DNA of 64,000 nucleotides from the NCBI GenBank assembly GCA_964423405.1, contig CAYREY010000011.1:16189-80188 (forward strand), in the 5' to 3' direction. Each line of letters starts with the position of its first letter. The first letter of the stretch is position 1. A program made the translations under genes and the position numbers. Shown one piece after another: positions 49,701-56,325 of this stretch. Under the pieces are notes generated by a model, which worked only from the letters and a program-made list of their open reading frames with translations, had not been told where the DNA came from and did no database searches. This DNA comes from Bog-950 sp964423405 (lineage in GTDB: Bacteria > Bacteroidota > Bacteroidia > Chitinophagales > LD1).

Positions 49701-51060
49701 TGGTGCCGCTTTTGGTGCCCATGGTAATAGAACTATTAAAGTTAACGGTACCGGTACTTACAGTTATAACCTCTGTAACAACGGCGCTATTATTCATCCA
49801 TGTAATACCACCTGTAAGGTTAAATGTACCGCTGGTAACAGCAATTTTGCCTATGCGTTTGGTGCCGTTGTTGGTGCCTGTAAAAATAAGGTCGCCACTT
49901 ACAGTTAGTGTACCTGCGCCTACCGATATCAATGCTGCTTTATTATCTTTTGTAGGTTGTGCTATAGTAGCATTACCCGATACAGTAAGTGTTTTGCCCG
50001 AACCAATAGTAACAGTACGGTTATTGTCACCTGCCGAGAATGTTAATGCTGCAACAGTAGTGTTTTGTGTAATCGATACATTAATATCGGCACCATTACC
50101 ACTGCCTATTTGTAGGGTAGGTAGTGTAAGTGATGAACTACCACCTATTACCTGGGTAGTGCCCGATCCTTTCATAGTTAATGTAACAGAACCGGCAGTT
50201 AATGTACCGTTGTTGGTAAAGTTGCCGTTCAACTGAAAGTTGTCATTCATGGTAAAGGTAGCCGACGAGTTGACGGTAAGGTTACCTTCTATAGTAAGAG
50301 CACCGGAACCTGTGGCAGCCAATGTGGTATTGGCACTACCCATTATATTCACGGTATTCATTTTAATATTCTTGTTAGGGGTGATAGAGCCGGTGCCATA
50401 AAAATTTGCGGTTCCTTTATTTGTCCAGTCAACAGCGTTTGTACTAACTGTGTAGTTGCCATAGAAGTTCAAAGTACAGCCGGTATAGTAAGTTACGCCG
50501 TTTTCACCATCTGTAAAGTTTGAATTAAACGTAACAGCACCAGCTCCGGTAAACACTATATCATGTGAAGGGTCTGTTATACTTACCGCAGCGGCAAAAT
50601 TGATTGCCCCTGTACTGATTTGAAATTTATTGGTACCACTTGTTGCCCAGTTCGAGAAAGTACCATTAAAGTTAAATGTGCCCGGGCCAGCATCAATTAC
50701 ATAAGTAGAGCCTCTGTTGAATGCATTAAAGTCAAGGTCGCCTGTAACTGTAAGGCTATTGCTGGCGGTAATTATTTTTAAAGTGCTGTTACTTGATGTA
50801 TTGCTACCCATATCCAGATCGCGGCAGGTATAGTTGCCATCTACGGTAACAGTTATACCGCTGTTTATTATTACGTTATCTGTATCGCTTGGCACACCTG
50901 CAGGGCTCCAAATACTGCTGTTGCTCCAGTTACCTGTCGCAGTAGCAGTTTTTGTGTTTATAGCACTGGCTTGTATGCTTACTAACGACAATAGTAGAAA
51001 GGCTGCCCATATATGCAGCTTATTTCCCTGCTTTGTGTGATTGTAAACGTTGCAATACAT
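43726..51060 (-). CDS. Giant T9SS-secreted repeat protein (2,444 aa)
   Basis: A 2,444-aa secreted protein. The signal peptide ends near IQASA. The first domain (TGNWSNSSIWSPAGVPSDTDNV) is a common opener of Bacteroidota beta-helix proteins, and a similar opener recurs near residue 800 (SGNWNDNSATGTWSY). Between and after, hundreds of residues of short beta-strand repeats (LNGNMTLTAGTLN, GNWTNNGGTF) predict long right-handed beta-helices. Ig-like modules lie at about 1,750-2,010 (two near-duplicate modules with GTINWYAAASGG), and a type A T9SS domain (MYPNPTDNQVHIAVSN to QKLSIK) ends the protein. It is likely a large adhesin or matrix fibre. No enzyme domain is seen. Confidence 0.9.
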   Translation of the reverse strand: MYCNVYNHTKQGNKLHIWAAFLLLSLVSIQASAINTKTATATGNWSNSSIWSPAGVPSDTDNVIINSGITVTVDGNYTCRDLDMGSNTSSNSTLKIITASNSLTVTGDLDFNAFNRGSTYVIDAGPGTFNFNGTFSNWATSGTNKFQISTGAINFAAAVSITDPSHDIVFTGAGAVTFNSNFTDGENGVTYYTGCTLNFYGNYTVSTNAVDWTNKGTANFYGTGSITPNKNIKMNTVNIMGSANTTLAATGSGALTIEGNLTVNSSATFTMNDNFQLNGNFTNNGTLTAGSVTLTMKGSGTTQVIGGSSSLTLPTLQIGSGNGADINVSITQNTTVAALTFSAGDNNRTVTIGSGKTLTVSGNATIAQPTKDNKAALISVGAGTLTVSGDLIFTGTNNGTKRIGKIAVTSGTFNLTGGITWMNNSAVVTEVITVSTGTVNFNSSITMGTKSGTISLTGSGDVNFNGSSAPSLTFGGSTAPVLTSAYGGTINFAKGLTTNTTALTFATGSNVNFSGMGTITPNATLTFANFSIAASQTVTAAGNFSVAGNWNNSGTFAPATYTVTFNGSGTKSITRSGGETFYKMTVSQAGATVKLMNDVMVTNTLTMSGSNLNLNGNTITLGNSAIATLSRSAGIAYGGTFKRWIPSGTAITSNSGSFYGLFPVGTLSQYRPVFINSTANATTAGYILVSHTDGSGGTSVTYTDNEGSAIEQITNQKATITTSGLAGGTYTIEVKYSQLGSAGSVSNLKLVTYTSNTMGSCGTHSATLGAVSSPTGKRTGLTATNLSNVWVMGTNDRNSTPLYTYVYSRKSGNWNDNSATGTWSYTAGGSGAACSCLPTAGGYAVIESGHAVTVTATDTVQFLDIESGGSLTINATKIFTVTGNMDMFGSATFTNNGTLNVTGELLFSPSTSQTFSGNVTVSGWFTLDSGATYNHSSGALTITGDLHIDGDMSLSSGATMAFSGTNAVLSGTGTFTTSSGGVLSITNDKTIDEGTALTIGTSSVNTNISLAANTTINNLGSISLNGSVTGTNATSTWVNNANSNLELTGTLLSTGTLDVITSPNIVHYNGSGSQNIKVPAESYHTLMLSNSGTKSLIGNVPVDSAVSIGGSVVLEEGSYILFGNANLSMSGTSELKLTRTTDEDVYPELRGTYNLTGGTVTITQNGDSGVVNDGPYYNLKLNGAYGSDLGAVSTIANNLDVQNTAFINNNSILTIGNMLTYSSTASTTLNDSIATGGITLSTGTVNSGGYSINVKGSGGWSKASAATFTPSTGTVYFTGTSAQTLGGTSTSQTFNSLCVNKASGTVTVGGSTTTLNISGDMILNAGVLDKGTASSIIMTGGNWVNNGGSFTPGNGTVTFNSTAIDQAIQGLSSSETFNNVTVNKTGYTLAVGGSMNVLNLNGNMTLTAGTLNAGTATDINMTAGNWTNNGATFTPANSRVTFSGSSAQAINGTATSQTFNKLTVNKTSSTLSVSGSTTSLTLNSDMTLSAGTFDKNTAANIYVAGNWTNNGGTFTYGTGKVHFNGSTTQYINGSAVIQDFYKINVNKSLEDLIISGSTATVFVTDSVLLNGGRIITGANRFAISATSTITGADNTKYIYGNEEIYIPNTLTPSRTFHVGDGSSYAPVVVDFSGTTSGSGSIIACTSGSDDADISNSGIDPTKSVNRTWTLTNSGVAGFTSYSATYNFAPGDRDAGTTPANFEVRRYTGGTWYAATAGSRTASNTQATSETGFGRIQIGEKATITVATHPADTTSCAGTAVTFSSTSSSTPAPTVKWQRDPNTGTFADITAGMDGSVYAGFTSSTLTISNISGLDSYKYRAVFTNINDSATSNPATLTINSGPSITGTSPASRCGSGTVGLGATASAGTINWYAAASGGSSLGSGTTYTTNTISTTTTYYVDATDGSCTTPSRTAVAATVTDIPTITGTTPAARCGNGTVTLGATASAGTINWYAAASGGVSLGSGTSFTTPFISSSTNYYADATDGGCTTASRTAVTATINAKPVATVGYQSCAGVNGSTTIRLTPSGGTGPYTFSIDSTNYSSNDTVHILNGANHNYYVKDNNNCSSDATNYSATAPVPTQVPASLGSTSCSCPSSSEGRDVYLTDNLGNLIAVVNDRGHDLGTITATVYTKAAPVLITNNQGGQTAALGRNYVLDFNGTNLSPAVEVSFPFTTSELNDLVAAAAATPDGNDDINTLTDLGSTQYEGPDEDSTYNSSAATMLVYHRQLSNGNILNGKYIKVGLTANGEHWLHGGGSGSPLPIKLVSFEAVAKPALQQVQTTWVTSLEIDNDYFTVERSTDGVNFNEIGRVNGNGTTTISHNYRFNDIKPLMGLSYYRLKQTDFDGDYTYSHTVAVTMTEDGALRMYPNPTDNQVHIAVSNPGNFVHIVIHDINGRTMFERNYEGNNGDEQLVMLELKDILASGIYMVNVTTNGTSFMQKLSIK

Positions 51061-51420
51061 GGTTATGTTTTTTTATTTTTTTATCATCCACTTTATATGG
51101 ATAAGAAAAATGCTAATAACAGCTTACTCTTCGTTTACGCCGACGTGTATTGCTTGTTACAAAACGAAACAACTTTCCCACAAGTTTAAATTGGTGAATT
51201 GGGGTAGCGTAACCTATTCAGATTGTGGGTGCTGATTTTCAGTATTTTTTCACAATACCATCTAATTATATTCTAACAGATTTAGGAGCTAAATGTCTTT
51301 TATTGCTTTAGCAGCATATTTTCAGAATTACCCCAAAATTTAATTTTAAACTTTTACTTGACAATTCTTGCCTTGTGCTTTATATTGATGATATACGCTT
51401 AAACTTAACACTACCTGGCT
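51061..51420. other. 360-bp intergenic region upstream of the giant gene and the small ORF
   Basis: Contains the divergent upstream sequences of the giant gene and the 67-aa ORF. No gene is seen apart from a promoter-like site at 51358-51388. The segment is AT-rich. Confidence 0.4.
51358..51388 (+). promoter_or_regulatory. Promoter-like site for small ORF/ArsR-like gene
   Basis: TTGACA at 51358-51363 and TATATT at 51381-51386 are 17 nt apart. Read as a Bacteroidota promoter this is TTG-N20-TATATTGA (6 of 8 to TAnnTTTG). It lies 33 nt upstream of the ATG at 51421. Confidence 0.4.
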
Positions 51421-51624
51421 ATGAAATCTTTATTCCATCCACCTTCGGTTTTATTTGGTTGCGACCATGTTTGTGTAATTGATACCACCAGCGAAAAAGA
51501 CGAAATGACCACAAACGCTGAGGTTACAGTAAAACCAAGCATTAAAATGTATATACCTCTCGAAATGCCGCATGCGCACCAGCCGGCAGTACCTTCTTCT
51601 GTTATCTGTAAGGATACTGAATAA
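51421..51624 (+). CDS. Small hypothetical protein (67 aa)
   Basis: A 67-aa ORF of unknown function, supported only by an ATG, an upstream promoter-like site and no better frame in this stretch. It has cysteines in GCDHVC and VICK and histidines in EMPHAHQP, which could bind metal, and it precedes an ArsR-like regulator by 124 bp. Either a genuine small protein or chance. Confidence 0.35.
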   Translation: MKSLFHPPSVLFGCDHVCVIDTTSEKDEMTTNAEVTVKPSIKMYIPLEMPHAHQPAVPSSVICKDTE

Positions 51625-51722
51625 CAGCATGTTATTACTGCATACATGATTGCAGGATAGCTCTAAAGGCACTAACTTGTTATTTCGCAATCTATTGTAT
51701 TGCCTGTGGCTGAATTATTGCA

Positions 51723-51746
51723 GGGTAGGGTTAAATACTACTACCC
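51723..51746. promoter_or_regulatory. Inverted repeat just before ArsR-like gene
   Basis: GGGTAG (51723-51728) and CTACCC (51741-51746) flank a 12-bp AT-rich centre and end 2 nt before the ATG at 51749. The position suits an autoregulatory operator, but binding is inferred only. Confidence 0.35.
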
Positions 51747-51748
51747 CC

Positions 51749-52090
51749 ATGCAACAACATCAGGCACATATACCTCCGGTATCTTCTCAAACAAATCTAT
51801 TGCCGGTAGATGCCAGCCGTATCAAAGCCGCTAGCTTTATTGCCAAATCGGTAAATAACACATTTCGCCAAAGGGTTATTGCTCTGCTTCTATCTAATAC
51901 ACAAATGGCAGTAAAAGACCTTTGCAACCAATTGAATACTGAGCAATCTATTGTGTCGCAGCACCTGGCATTATTGCGTAAAGCAAATCTGGTGCAGGCC
52001 AGGCGGCACGGTAAAAGCGTGTTGTACTCGGCTAATGAGCACCAGCTAAGGCAGGTAATTAATTGTTTTGCCCATATCAGTAATGTATAA
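51749..52090 (+). CDS. ArsR/SmtB-like winged-helix regulator
   Basis: A 113-aa transcription regulator. The winged helix spans about 30-105: KDLCNQLNTEQSIVSQHLAL contains the recognition helix, and RRHGKSVLYSANEH the wing. Only one cysteine is left where metal sensors carry the CxC pair, so metal sensing is doubtful and another signal may be used. The ATG at 51749 is chosen because upstream codons (to 51650) look untranslated. It is followed by a strong bidirectional terminator. Confidence 0.82.
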   Translation: MQQHQAHIPPVSSQTNLLPVDASRIKAASFIAKSVNNTFRQRVIALLLSNTQMAVKDLCNQLNTEQSIVSQHLALLRKANLVQARRHGKSVLYSANEHQLRQVINCFAHISNV

Positions 52091-52126
52091 AAGCAAAAGG
52101 CGGACAAATGTCCGCCTTTTGCTTTT
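52089..52126. terminator. Strong bidirectional terminator
   Basis: AAAAGCAAAAGGCGGACA and its exact complement form an 18-bp stem around a 2-nt loop, with T-runs on both strands. It ends the ArsR-like gene and the ribosomal operon at rplX. Confidence 0.95.
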
Positions 52127-52147
52127 ATATGTTGTAGTGGTAAACTA

Positions 52148-52462
52148 CTATGCTTTTTTAGCTGCAGCTTTTTTGCGTGGAGCTTTGGTAGCTTTTTCTG
52201 CTTTCTCGGCCTTGGCAGCTGGTTTAGCGGCTTTAGTAGCCGAAACTAACTTAACGTTAGATATATGTATTGAACCCGGAGTTTTAATAATACCACCGTT
52301 AGGGTTTTTAGCATTTGGCTTGGTGTGTTTGCTGTTCAGGTTTACGCCATCTACAATCACACGGCTGTTTTTGCGGTCAACTTCTATAATACGGCCTTTT
52401 TTGCCTTTATCGTCGCCGGCTAATACTAAAACTTCGTCGTTCTTCTTTACGTGGAACTTCAT
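52148..52462 (-). CDS. rplX: 50S ribosomal protein L24
   Basis: A 104-aa L24. The KOW motif is at about 8-35 (DEVLVLAGDDKGKKGRI) and the body is normal to about residue 75. The last ~28 residues are an alanine/lysine-rich extension (KAEKAEKATKAPRKKAAA) not usual in L24. It is the last gene before the terminator, where rplE normally follows. Its start is 36 bp past the rplN stop. Confidence 0.95.
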   Translation of the reverse strand: MKFHVKKNDEVLVLAGDDKGKKGRIIEVDRKNSRVIVDGVNLNSKHTKPNAKNPNGGIIKTPGSIHISNVKLVSATKAAKPAAKAEKAEKATKAPRKKAAAKKA

Positions 52463-52498
52463 AAAATATCTTTTTTGAGTTTGCTGTTACTGTATTTA

Positions 52499-52867
52499 TT
52501 AAAGTACTTCAGGTGCTAGCGATACAATTTTCATAAACTGTTTATCGCGCAGTTCGCGGGCCACTGGTCCAAAAATACGGGTCCCTTTAGGCTCATCCTG
52601 GTTGTTAAGCAGTACTACAGCGTTGTCATCGAAACGGATGTAAGAACCATCTTTACGGCGGGTAGCTTTGGTAGTTCTTACCACTACTGCAGGCGATACG
52701 CTACCTTTTTTAACACCACCGGTAGGTATAGCTTTTTTAACGGCTACTATTACTTTGTCGCCAATGCGGGCATATCTTCTTTTGGTACCACCAATTACGC
52801 GTATTACCAATACTTCTTTGGCTCCGCTGTTGTCAGCCACATTGGCTCTTGATTCTTGCTGTAACAT
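52499..52867 (-). CDS. rplN: 50S ribosomal protein L14
   Basis: A 122-aa protein opening MLQQESRANVADNSGAKEVL, the L14 signature, with IRFDDNAVVLLNNQDEPKGT further on. It binds 23S rRNA near the intersubunit face. Normal length; within the rpsC-rplX operon. Confidence 0.97.
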   Translation of the reverse strand: MLQQESRANVADNSGAKEVLVIRVIGGTKRRYARIGDKVIVAVKKAIPTGGVKKGSVSPAVVVRTTKATRRKDGSYIRFDDNAVVLLNNQDEPKGTRIFGPVARELRDKQFMKIVSLAPEVL

Positions 52868-52942
52868 TTTCTGTTATTGTTTATTTGATTATCGGCTATA
52901 AATTCTTGCCCTCGCTTACGCGGCTGCAAAGCCTTAATAATA

Positions 52943-53197
52943 TTACTTAGCTCTTTCCAGAACTTCTACCAGTCTCCAACGTTTGGTTTTGCTCAAAGGG
53001 CGGGTCTCGCTTATTTTAACGGTATCGCCAACTTTAGCATCGTTCTTCTCGTCGTGAGCTTTAAAGCTTTTGGTGCTTTTTACGAATTTGCCGTAAATAG
53101 GGTGTTTCACCTTTCTTTCAATAGAAACAGTGATGGTTTTATCCATTTTGTCGCTGGTTACTAAACCAACTCGCTCTTTTCTTAAATTTCTTTCCAT
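52943..53197 (-). CDS. rpsQ: 30S ribosomal protein S17
   Basis: An 84-aa protein with GLVTSDKMDKTITVSIERK and KVGDTVKISETRPLSKTKRW, the S17 signatures. It binds 16S rRNA helix 11. Starts 5 bp past the rpmC stop. Confidence 0.97.
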   Translation of the reverse strand: MERNLRKERVGLVTSDKMDKTITVSIERKVKHPIYGKFVKSTKSFKAHDEKNDAKVGDTVKISETRPLSKTKRWRLVEVLERAK

Positions 53198-53202
53198 TGT
53201 AA

Positions 53203-53421
53203 TTAGGCTTTATTCTCTTTTTTACGTTTGCTTAATTCGGTTTTCAAACGTGCCAGGTTTCTTCTTTTGGCACGTATGCTAAGCGGATTGTCCAGCGGAG
53301 TTACAGCATGGTTAAACTCAAGTGTTTTAAGCTCGGCTCCATCGGTAGCTATTTTGGCAACCAGATCTTCAGTTACAAACTGGTGAAGATCTTCCTGGTT
53401 TAGTTTTTTATTTGCTCCCAT
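53203..53421 (-). CDS. rpmC: 50S ribosomal protein L29
   Basis: A 72-aa protein. The C-terminal AKRRNLARLKTELSKRKKE is the L29 coiled-coil end; the N-terminal half is more divergent and slightly longer than in E. coli, as in other Bacteroidota. Position between rplP and rpsQ confirms it. Confidence 0.92.
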   Translation of the reverse strand: MGANKKLNQEDLHQFVTEDLVAKIATDGAELKTLEFNHAVTPLDNPLSIRAKRRNLARLKTELSKRKKENKA

Positions 53422-53456
53422 TGTATATGATAATTAATGGCGGTTAGTTAATGTTA

Positions 53457-53879
53457 TTAGCCCTCAACTGCATCGCGGCGGGTTATAAATTTGGTTTTAA
53501 CGCTCATTTTGTGAGCAGCCAGCATCATAGCCTCTAAAGCAACCTGACGTGGAACGCCATCTACTTCAAATATGATACGGCCTGCCTGAATTGGAGCCTC
53601 CCAGCCTTCGGGGTTACCTTTACCTTTACCCATACGTACCTCTAGCGGCTTGCGGGTTATTGGTTTATCTGGAAATATGCGGATCCATACCTTGCCTTCA
53701 CGTTTCATAAAACGTGTAAAGGCTACACGGGCAGCTTCAATTTGCTTGTTGCTTATCTTTCCGCTCTCTAATGATTTAAGTGCGTAAGTACCGAAGGCAA
53801 TTTCATGGCCACGCTGGGTGGTTTCGGCTACTCTGCCCTTCTGGGTTTTTCTCCACTTGGTCCGTTTAGGTAATAACAT
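53457..53879 (-). CDS. rplP: 50S ribosomal protein L16
   Basis: A 140-aa protein with MLLPKRTKWRKTQKGR at the N-terminus and RMGKGKGNPEGWEAPIQAGR, the L16 signature containing the arginine hydroxylated in other bacteria. Follows rpsC by 39 bp. Confidence 0.97.
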   Translation of the reverse strand: MLLPKRTKWRKTQKGRVAETTQRGHEIAFGTYALKSLESGKISNKQIEAARVAFTRFMKREGKVWIRIFPDKPITRKPLEVRMGKGKGNPEGWEAPIQAGRIIFEVDGVPRQVALEAMMLAAHKMSVKTKFITRRDAVEG

Positions 53880-53918
53880 GACTCTGTATTTTTATCTTAA
53901 TCTTAGCTATACAAATAA

Positions 53919-54656
53919 TTACTTTTTATCTCTTGGGGCGCGCTCTCTTCTTTCGCCACCACCAACGCGGCCTTTAGGCTGACGTTTTTCTTCTTTCTGC
54001 TCGGCAGTGAAAGCACCGGTAAGGTCACGCTTACCATATACTTCGCCTTTGCAAACCCATACCTTGATACCTATTTTACCGTAGATAGTTTGTGCTTCGG
54101 TAATTGAGTAGTCGATATCTGCTCTCCAGGTATGCAGTGGTGTACGGCCTTGTTTGTACTCTTCAGTACGGGCCATTTCTGCACCACCTATACGGCCGCT
54201 TACGCGTATTTTAATACCCTCGGCACCCATGCGCATTGCGCTGGCAATAGCCATTTTAAGTGCACGGCGGTAGTTGATACGTGCCTCCAGCTGTTTAGCT
54301 ATGGTTTCGCCAACTATAGCCGATTCAACCTCTGGGCGGCGTATTTCTACTATGTTTATCTGAACGTCTTTGCCGGTCAGTTTTTTCAATTCTTCTTTTA
54401 CACGGTCAACTTCGCCACCGCCACGGCCAATGATGATACCAGGACGACTGGTGTGGATGGTTACAGTTACGCGTTTCATGGTTCTTTCGATTACCACGCG
54501 GCTAATGCCACCTTTTTGGATACGCGCTTTAATGTACTGACGTATTTTCTCATCTTCAACCAGTTTTAAGCCGGCATCTTTGCCGCCGTACCAGTTGCTT
54601 TCCCATCCTCTTACAATACCGAGGCGATTTGCTATAGGACTTGTTTTGTGACCCAT
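53919..54656 (-). CDS. rpsC: 30S ribosomal protein S3
   Basis: A 245-aa S3. MGHKTSPIANRLGIVRGWES is the Bacteroidota form of the N-terminus, the KH domain has IIGRGGGEVDRVKEEL, and the C-terminal domain has RVSGRIGGAEMARTE. The ATG at 54656 is the true start; a longer frame begins with unsupported residues. Here it opens the operon: the 97 bp upstream hold a consensus promoter and stop codons in place of rplV, which normally precedes rpsC. Confidence 0.97.
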   Translation of the reverse strand: MGHKTSPIANRLGIVRGWESNWYGGKDAGLKLVEDEKIRQYIKARIQKGGISRVVIERTMKRVTVTIHTSRPGIIIGRGGGEVDRVKEELKKLTGKDVQINIVEIRRPEVESAIVGETIAKQLEARINYRRALKMAIASAMRMGAEGIKIRVSGRIGGAEMARTEEYKQGRTPLHTWRADIDYSITEAQTIYGKIGIKVWVCKGEVYGKRDLTGAFTAEQKEEKRQPKGRVGGGERRERAPRDKK

Positions 54657-54698
54657 TGATTTGTATAGTTTTTTGTTCTCCTTTTTAAAAAGGGAACG

Positions 54699-54729
54699 CA
54701 AAAGTAAATTTTATCAACAGAGTTACAAA
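54699..54729 (-). promoter_or_regulatory. Consensus Bacteroidota promoter for rpsC-rplX operon
   Basis: On the minus strand TTTG (complement at 54726-54729), a 19-nt spacer, and TACTTTTG (complement at 54699-54706): an exact TTTG-N19-TAnnTTTG. The transcript would start about 35-40 nt before the rpsC ATG. An AAGGAG lies about 21 nt upstream of the ATG. Confidence 0.75.
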
Positions 54730-54908
54730 TGTTTGACTTATTATTTTTGAAACNNNNNNNNNNNNNNNNNNNNNNNNNNNNNNNNNNNNNNNNNNNNNNN
54801 NNNNNNNNNNNNNNNNNNNNNNNNNNNNNNNNNNNNNNNNNNNNNNNNNNNNNCAAAAGTAAATTTTATCAACAGAGTTACAAATGTTTGACTTATTATT
54901 TTTGAAAC
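54699..54908. other. Assembly gap with identical 55-bp flanks, upstream of rpsC
   Basis: 100 N at 54754-54853, with 54699-54753 identical to 54854-54908. Both copies carry the rpsC promoter, which is an artefact of the unmerged overlap. After collapse the intergenic distance to the metallopeptidase gene is about 454 bp. Confidence 0.92.
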
Positions 54909-55205
54909 TCGTTTTTATCCACTTCGTTATCAGCCCGTTTTTGGCTTTACTTTTTACAGTACAGGGTACTTATATTGCATTTGCCAAGGGGTTAACATTT
55001 TCGCACTGTGTTAATACTATGCCCTTATAAGTTGCTGGTTATTAATTTTTTGTAAATTTTCATGTTAACACCCCTGGCATTTAAAGGGCTTAAAATATTC
55101 AAAATCAGCCGATTGTATTTTCGACTTTAAAATATTTGTATAGTTGATAATCAGCTTGTTACGTTTTTTCTGTATTGCTTGCATTAACAAAAACCGATTT
55201 TTAAT
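54909..55205. other. AT-rich intergenic region upstream of rpsC
   Basis: No ORF, RNA or repeat is recognised here apart from simple AT-richness and weak TTTG strings. It separates the rpsC promoter from the terminator of the metallopeptidase gene. Confidence 0.4.
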
Positions 55206-55238
55206 AAAAACGCCACCTGCAGTTACCCGCAGATGGCG
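55206..55238 (-). terminator. Terminator for zinc metallopeptidase gene
   Basis: CGCCACCTGC and GCAGATGGCG pair with one mismatch around AGTTACCC; TTTTT follows on the minus strand. Confidence 0.75.
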
Positions 55239-55265
55239 CTAAACCAATTAAAGGTGAAGTTTTTT

Positions 55266-55964
55266 TTAATCGCGGCGGCGGCCACCCATAAACATGGCTA
55301 TATAATATAGTAAGGTAGCCAGCGAGGCCAACGCAGCCACCACATAAGTAAGCGCTGCCCACTTTAGTGCGTCTTTAGCCATTTCGTGTTCGCGGGCCTG
55401 TACCATACCCGAACTCTCCAGCCAGGCCAGCGCGCGGTTGCTGGCATCAAACTCTACCGGCAGGGTAATAAACGAAAACAGGGTAGTAGCTCCAAACAGT
55501 ACAATACCTATTAGCAGTATTACCGAACCCACCATTGGGCTAAAGGCAACCAGTAGCAAACCCGCTAGTATTACAAACTGTACAGTATTCGATGCAAAAT
55601 TAACCACCGGCACCAGGTTGCTGCGCATGGTTAACCAGGCATAGGCCCGGGCATGCTGCACGGCGTGGCCACACTCGTGGGCAGCTACTGCCGCAGCCGA
55701 TACACTACGCCCGTGGTATACCGTGGGCGACAGGTTTACGGTTTTGTTGGCAGGGTTATAGTGGTCGGTCAGTTCGCCCTCTACCGATATTACCTTCACA
55801 TCGTTAATGCCATTATCGGCCAGCATTTTGGCGGCTACCTGGGCACCGGTAAGGTTACCGCGGAAAGCTACCTGTGCGTACTCGTTAAACTTACTTTTAA
55901 GGCGCATGCCTACCAACCAGCTTATAAGCGCAAATACCCCGAAAATCAGATACAATCCCATCAT
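55266..55964 (-). CDS. Neutral zinc metallopeptidase (YugP/DUF2268-like membrane protease)
   Basis: A 232-aa integral membrane protein of the Zn_peptidase_2 (YugP) family. One helix at about 3-19 is followed by a cytoplasmic or periplasmic segment with HECGH at 96-100, the zinc-binding HExxH. Two or three more helices lie at about 125-175 and 205-225. FDASNRAL after the helices holds the likely third zinc ligand. Substrates are unknown. The ATG at 55964 (or 55961) starts just before the first helix; the longer frame adds a basic stretch that would spoil it. It ends with a GGRRRD tail. Confidence 0.88.
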   Translation of the reverse strand: MMGLYLIFGVFALISWLVGMRLKSKFNEYAQVAFRGNLTGAQVAAKMLADNGINDVKVISVEGELTDHYNPANKTVNLSPTVYHGRSVSAAAVAAHECGHAVQHARAYAWLTMRSNLVPVVNFASNTVQFVILAGLLLVAFSPMVGSVILLIGIVLFGATTLFSFITLPVEFDASNRALAWLESSGMVQAREHEMAKDALKWAALTYVVAALASLATLLYYIAMFMGGRRRD

Positions 55965-56325
55965 TTTGCTCTTTGTTTTGTTTACTACCCTGCAATTAGC
56001 GTGCAACAGGGCTTAATTAATATGTTTTGTCTGCTAAAGTGACGAACTGACAGCCCCCTGCATTGTACCCGGTAGCTGTTTTATGATTTGTTAAGAGGTT
56101 TTACAGGTCGTATTGTCGTGCCTGTCACAATACAATAGTACTGGCGTTAGTACCCCATAGTATCCTTCATAAACCATTGTATACGTATGGATTAATTTAC
56201 GGCGCAGTGGTATTGCCATAAAAAATGACAAAACCATGACAATGTATAATCGTTTTTATAAATATATGCCCATACCTTAGTTTGGTAATACACCATAACC
56301 ATTCTATAACCAAAACCTACCAAGT
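55965..56325. other. 361-bp divergent intergenic region
   Basis: Between the metallopeptidase gene and the VIT-domain gene. A perfect 7-bp inverted repeat, GTATTGT (56110-56116) and ACAATAC (56127-56133), is the only structure noted and could be an operator. No gene or clear promoter pair is seen. Confidence 0.35.

Noticed and set aside
47867..50236. Several ORFs of 89-202 codons on the plus strand inside the giant T9SS gene
   Set aside because: They are antisense to a continuous 2,444-codon gene with clear domains. Their compositions (valine/proline/leucine-rich) are the mirror of Thr/Asn/Gly-rich repeats.
51650..51748. Longer N-terminus for the ArsR-like protein
   Set aside because: The first 33 codons overlap the operator-like palindrome and lack resemblance to ArsR N-termini; the ATG at 51749 is adequate.
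54632..54856. 74-codon minus-strand ORF containing a stretch of unknown residues
   Set aside because: It runs through the 100 N and the duplicated flank, so it is an artefact.
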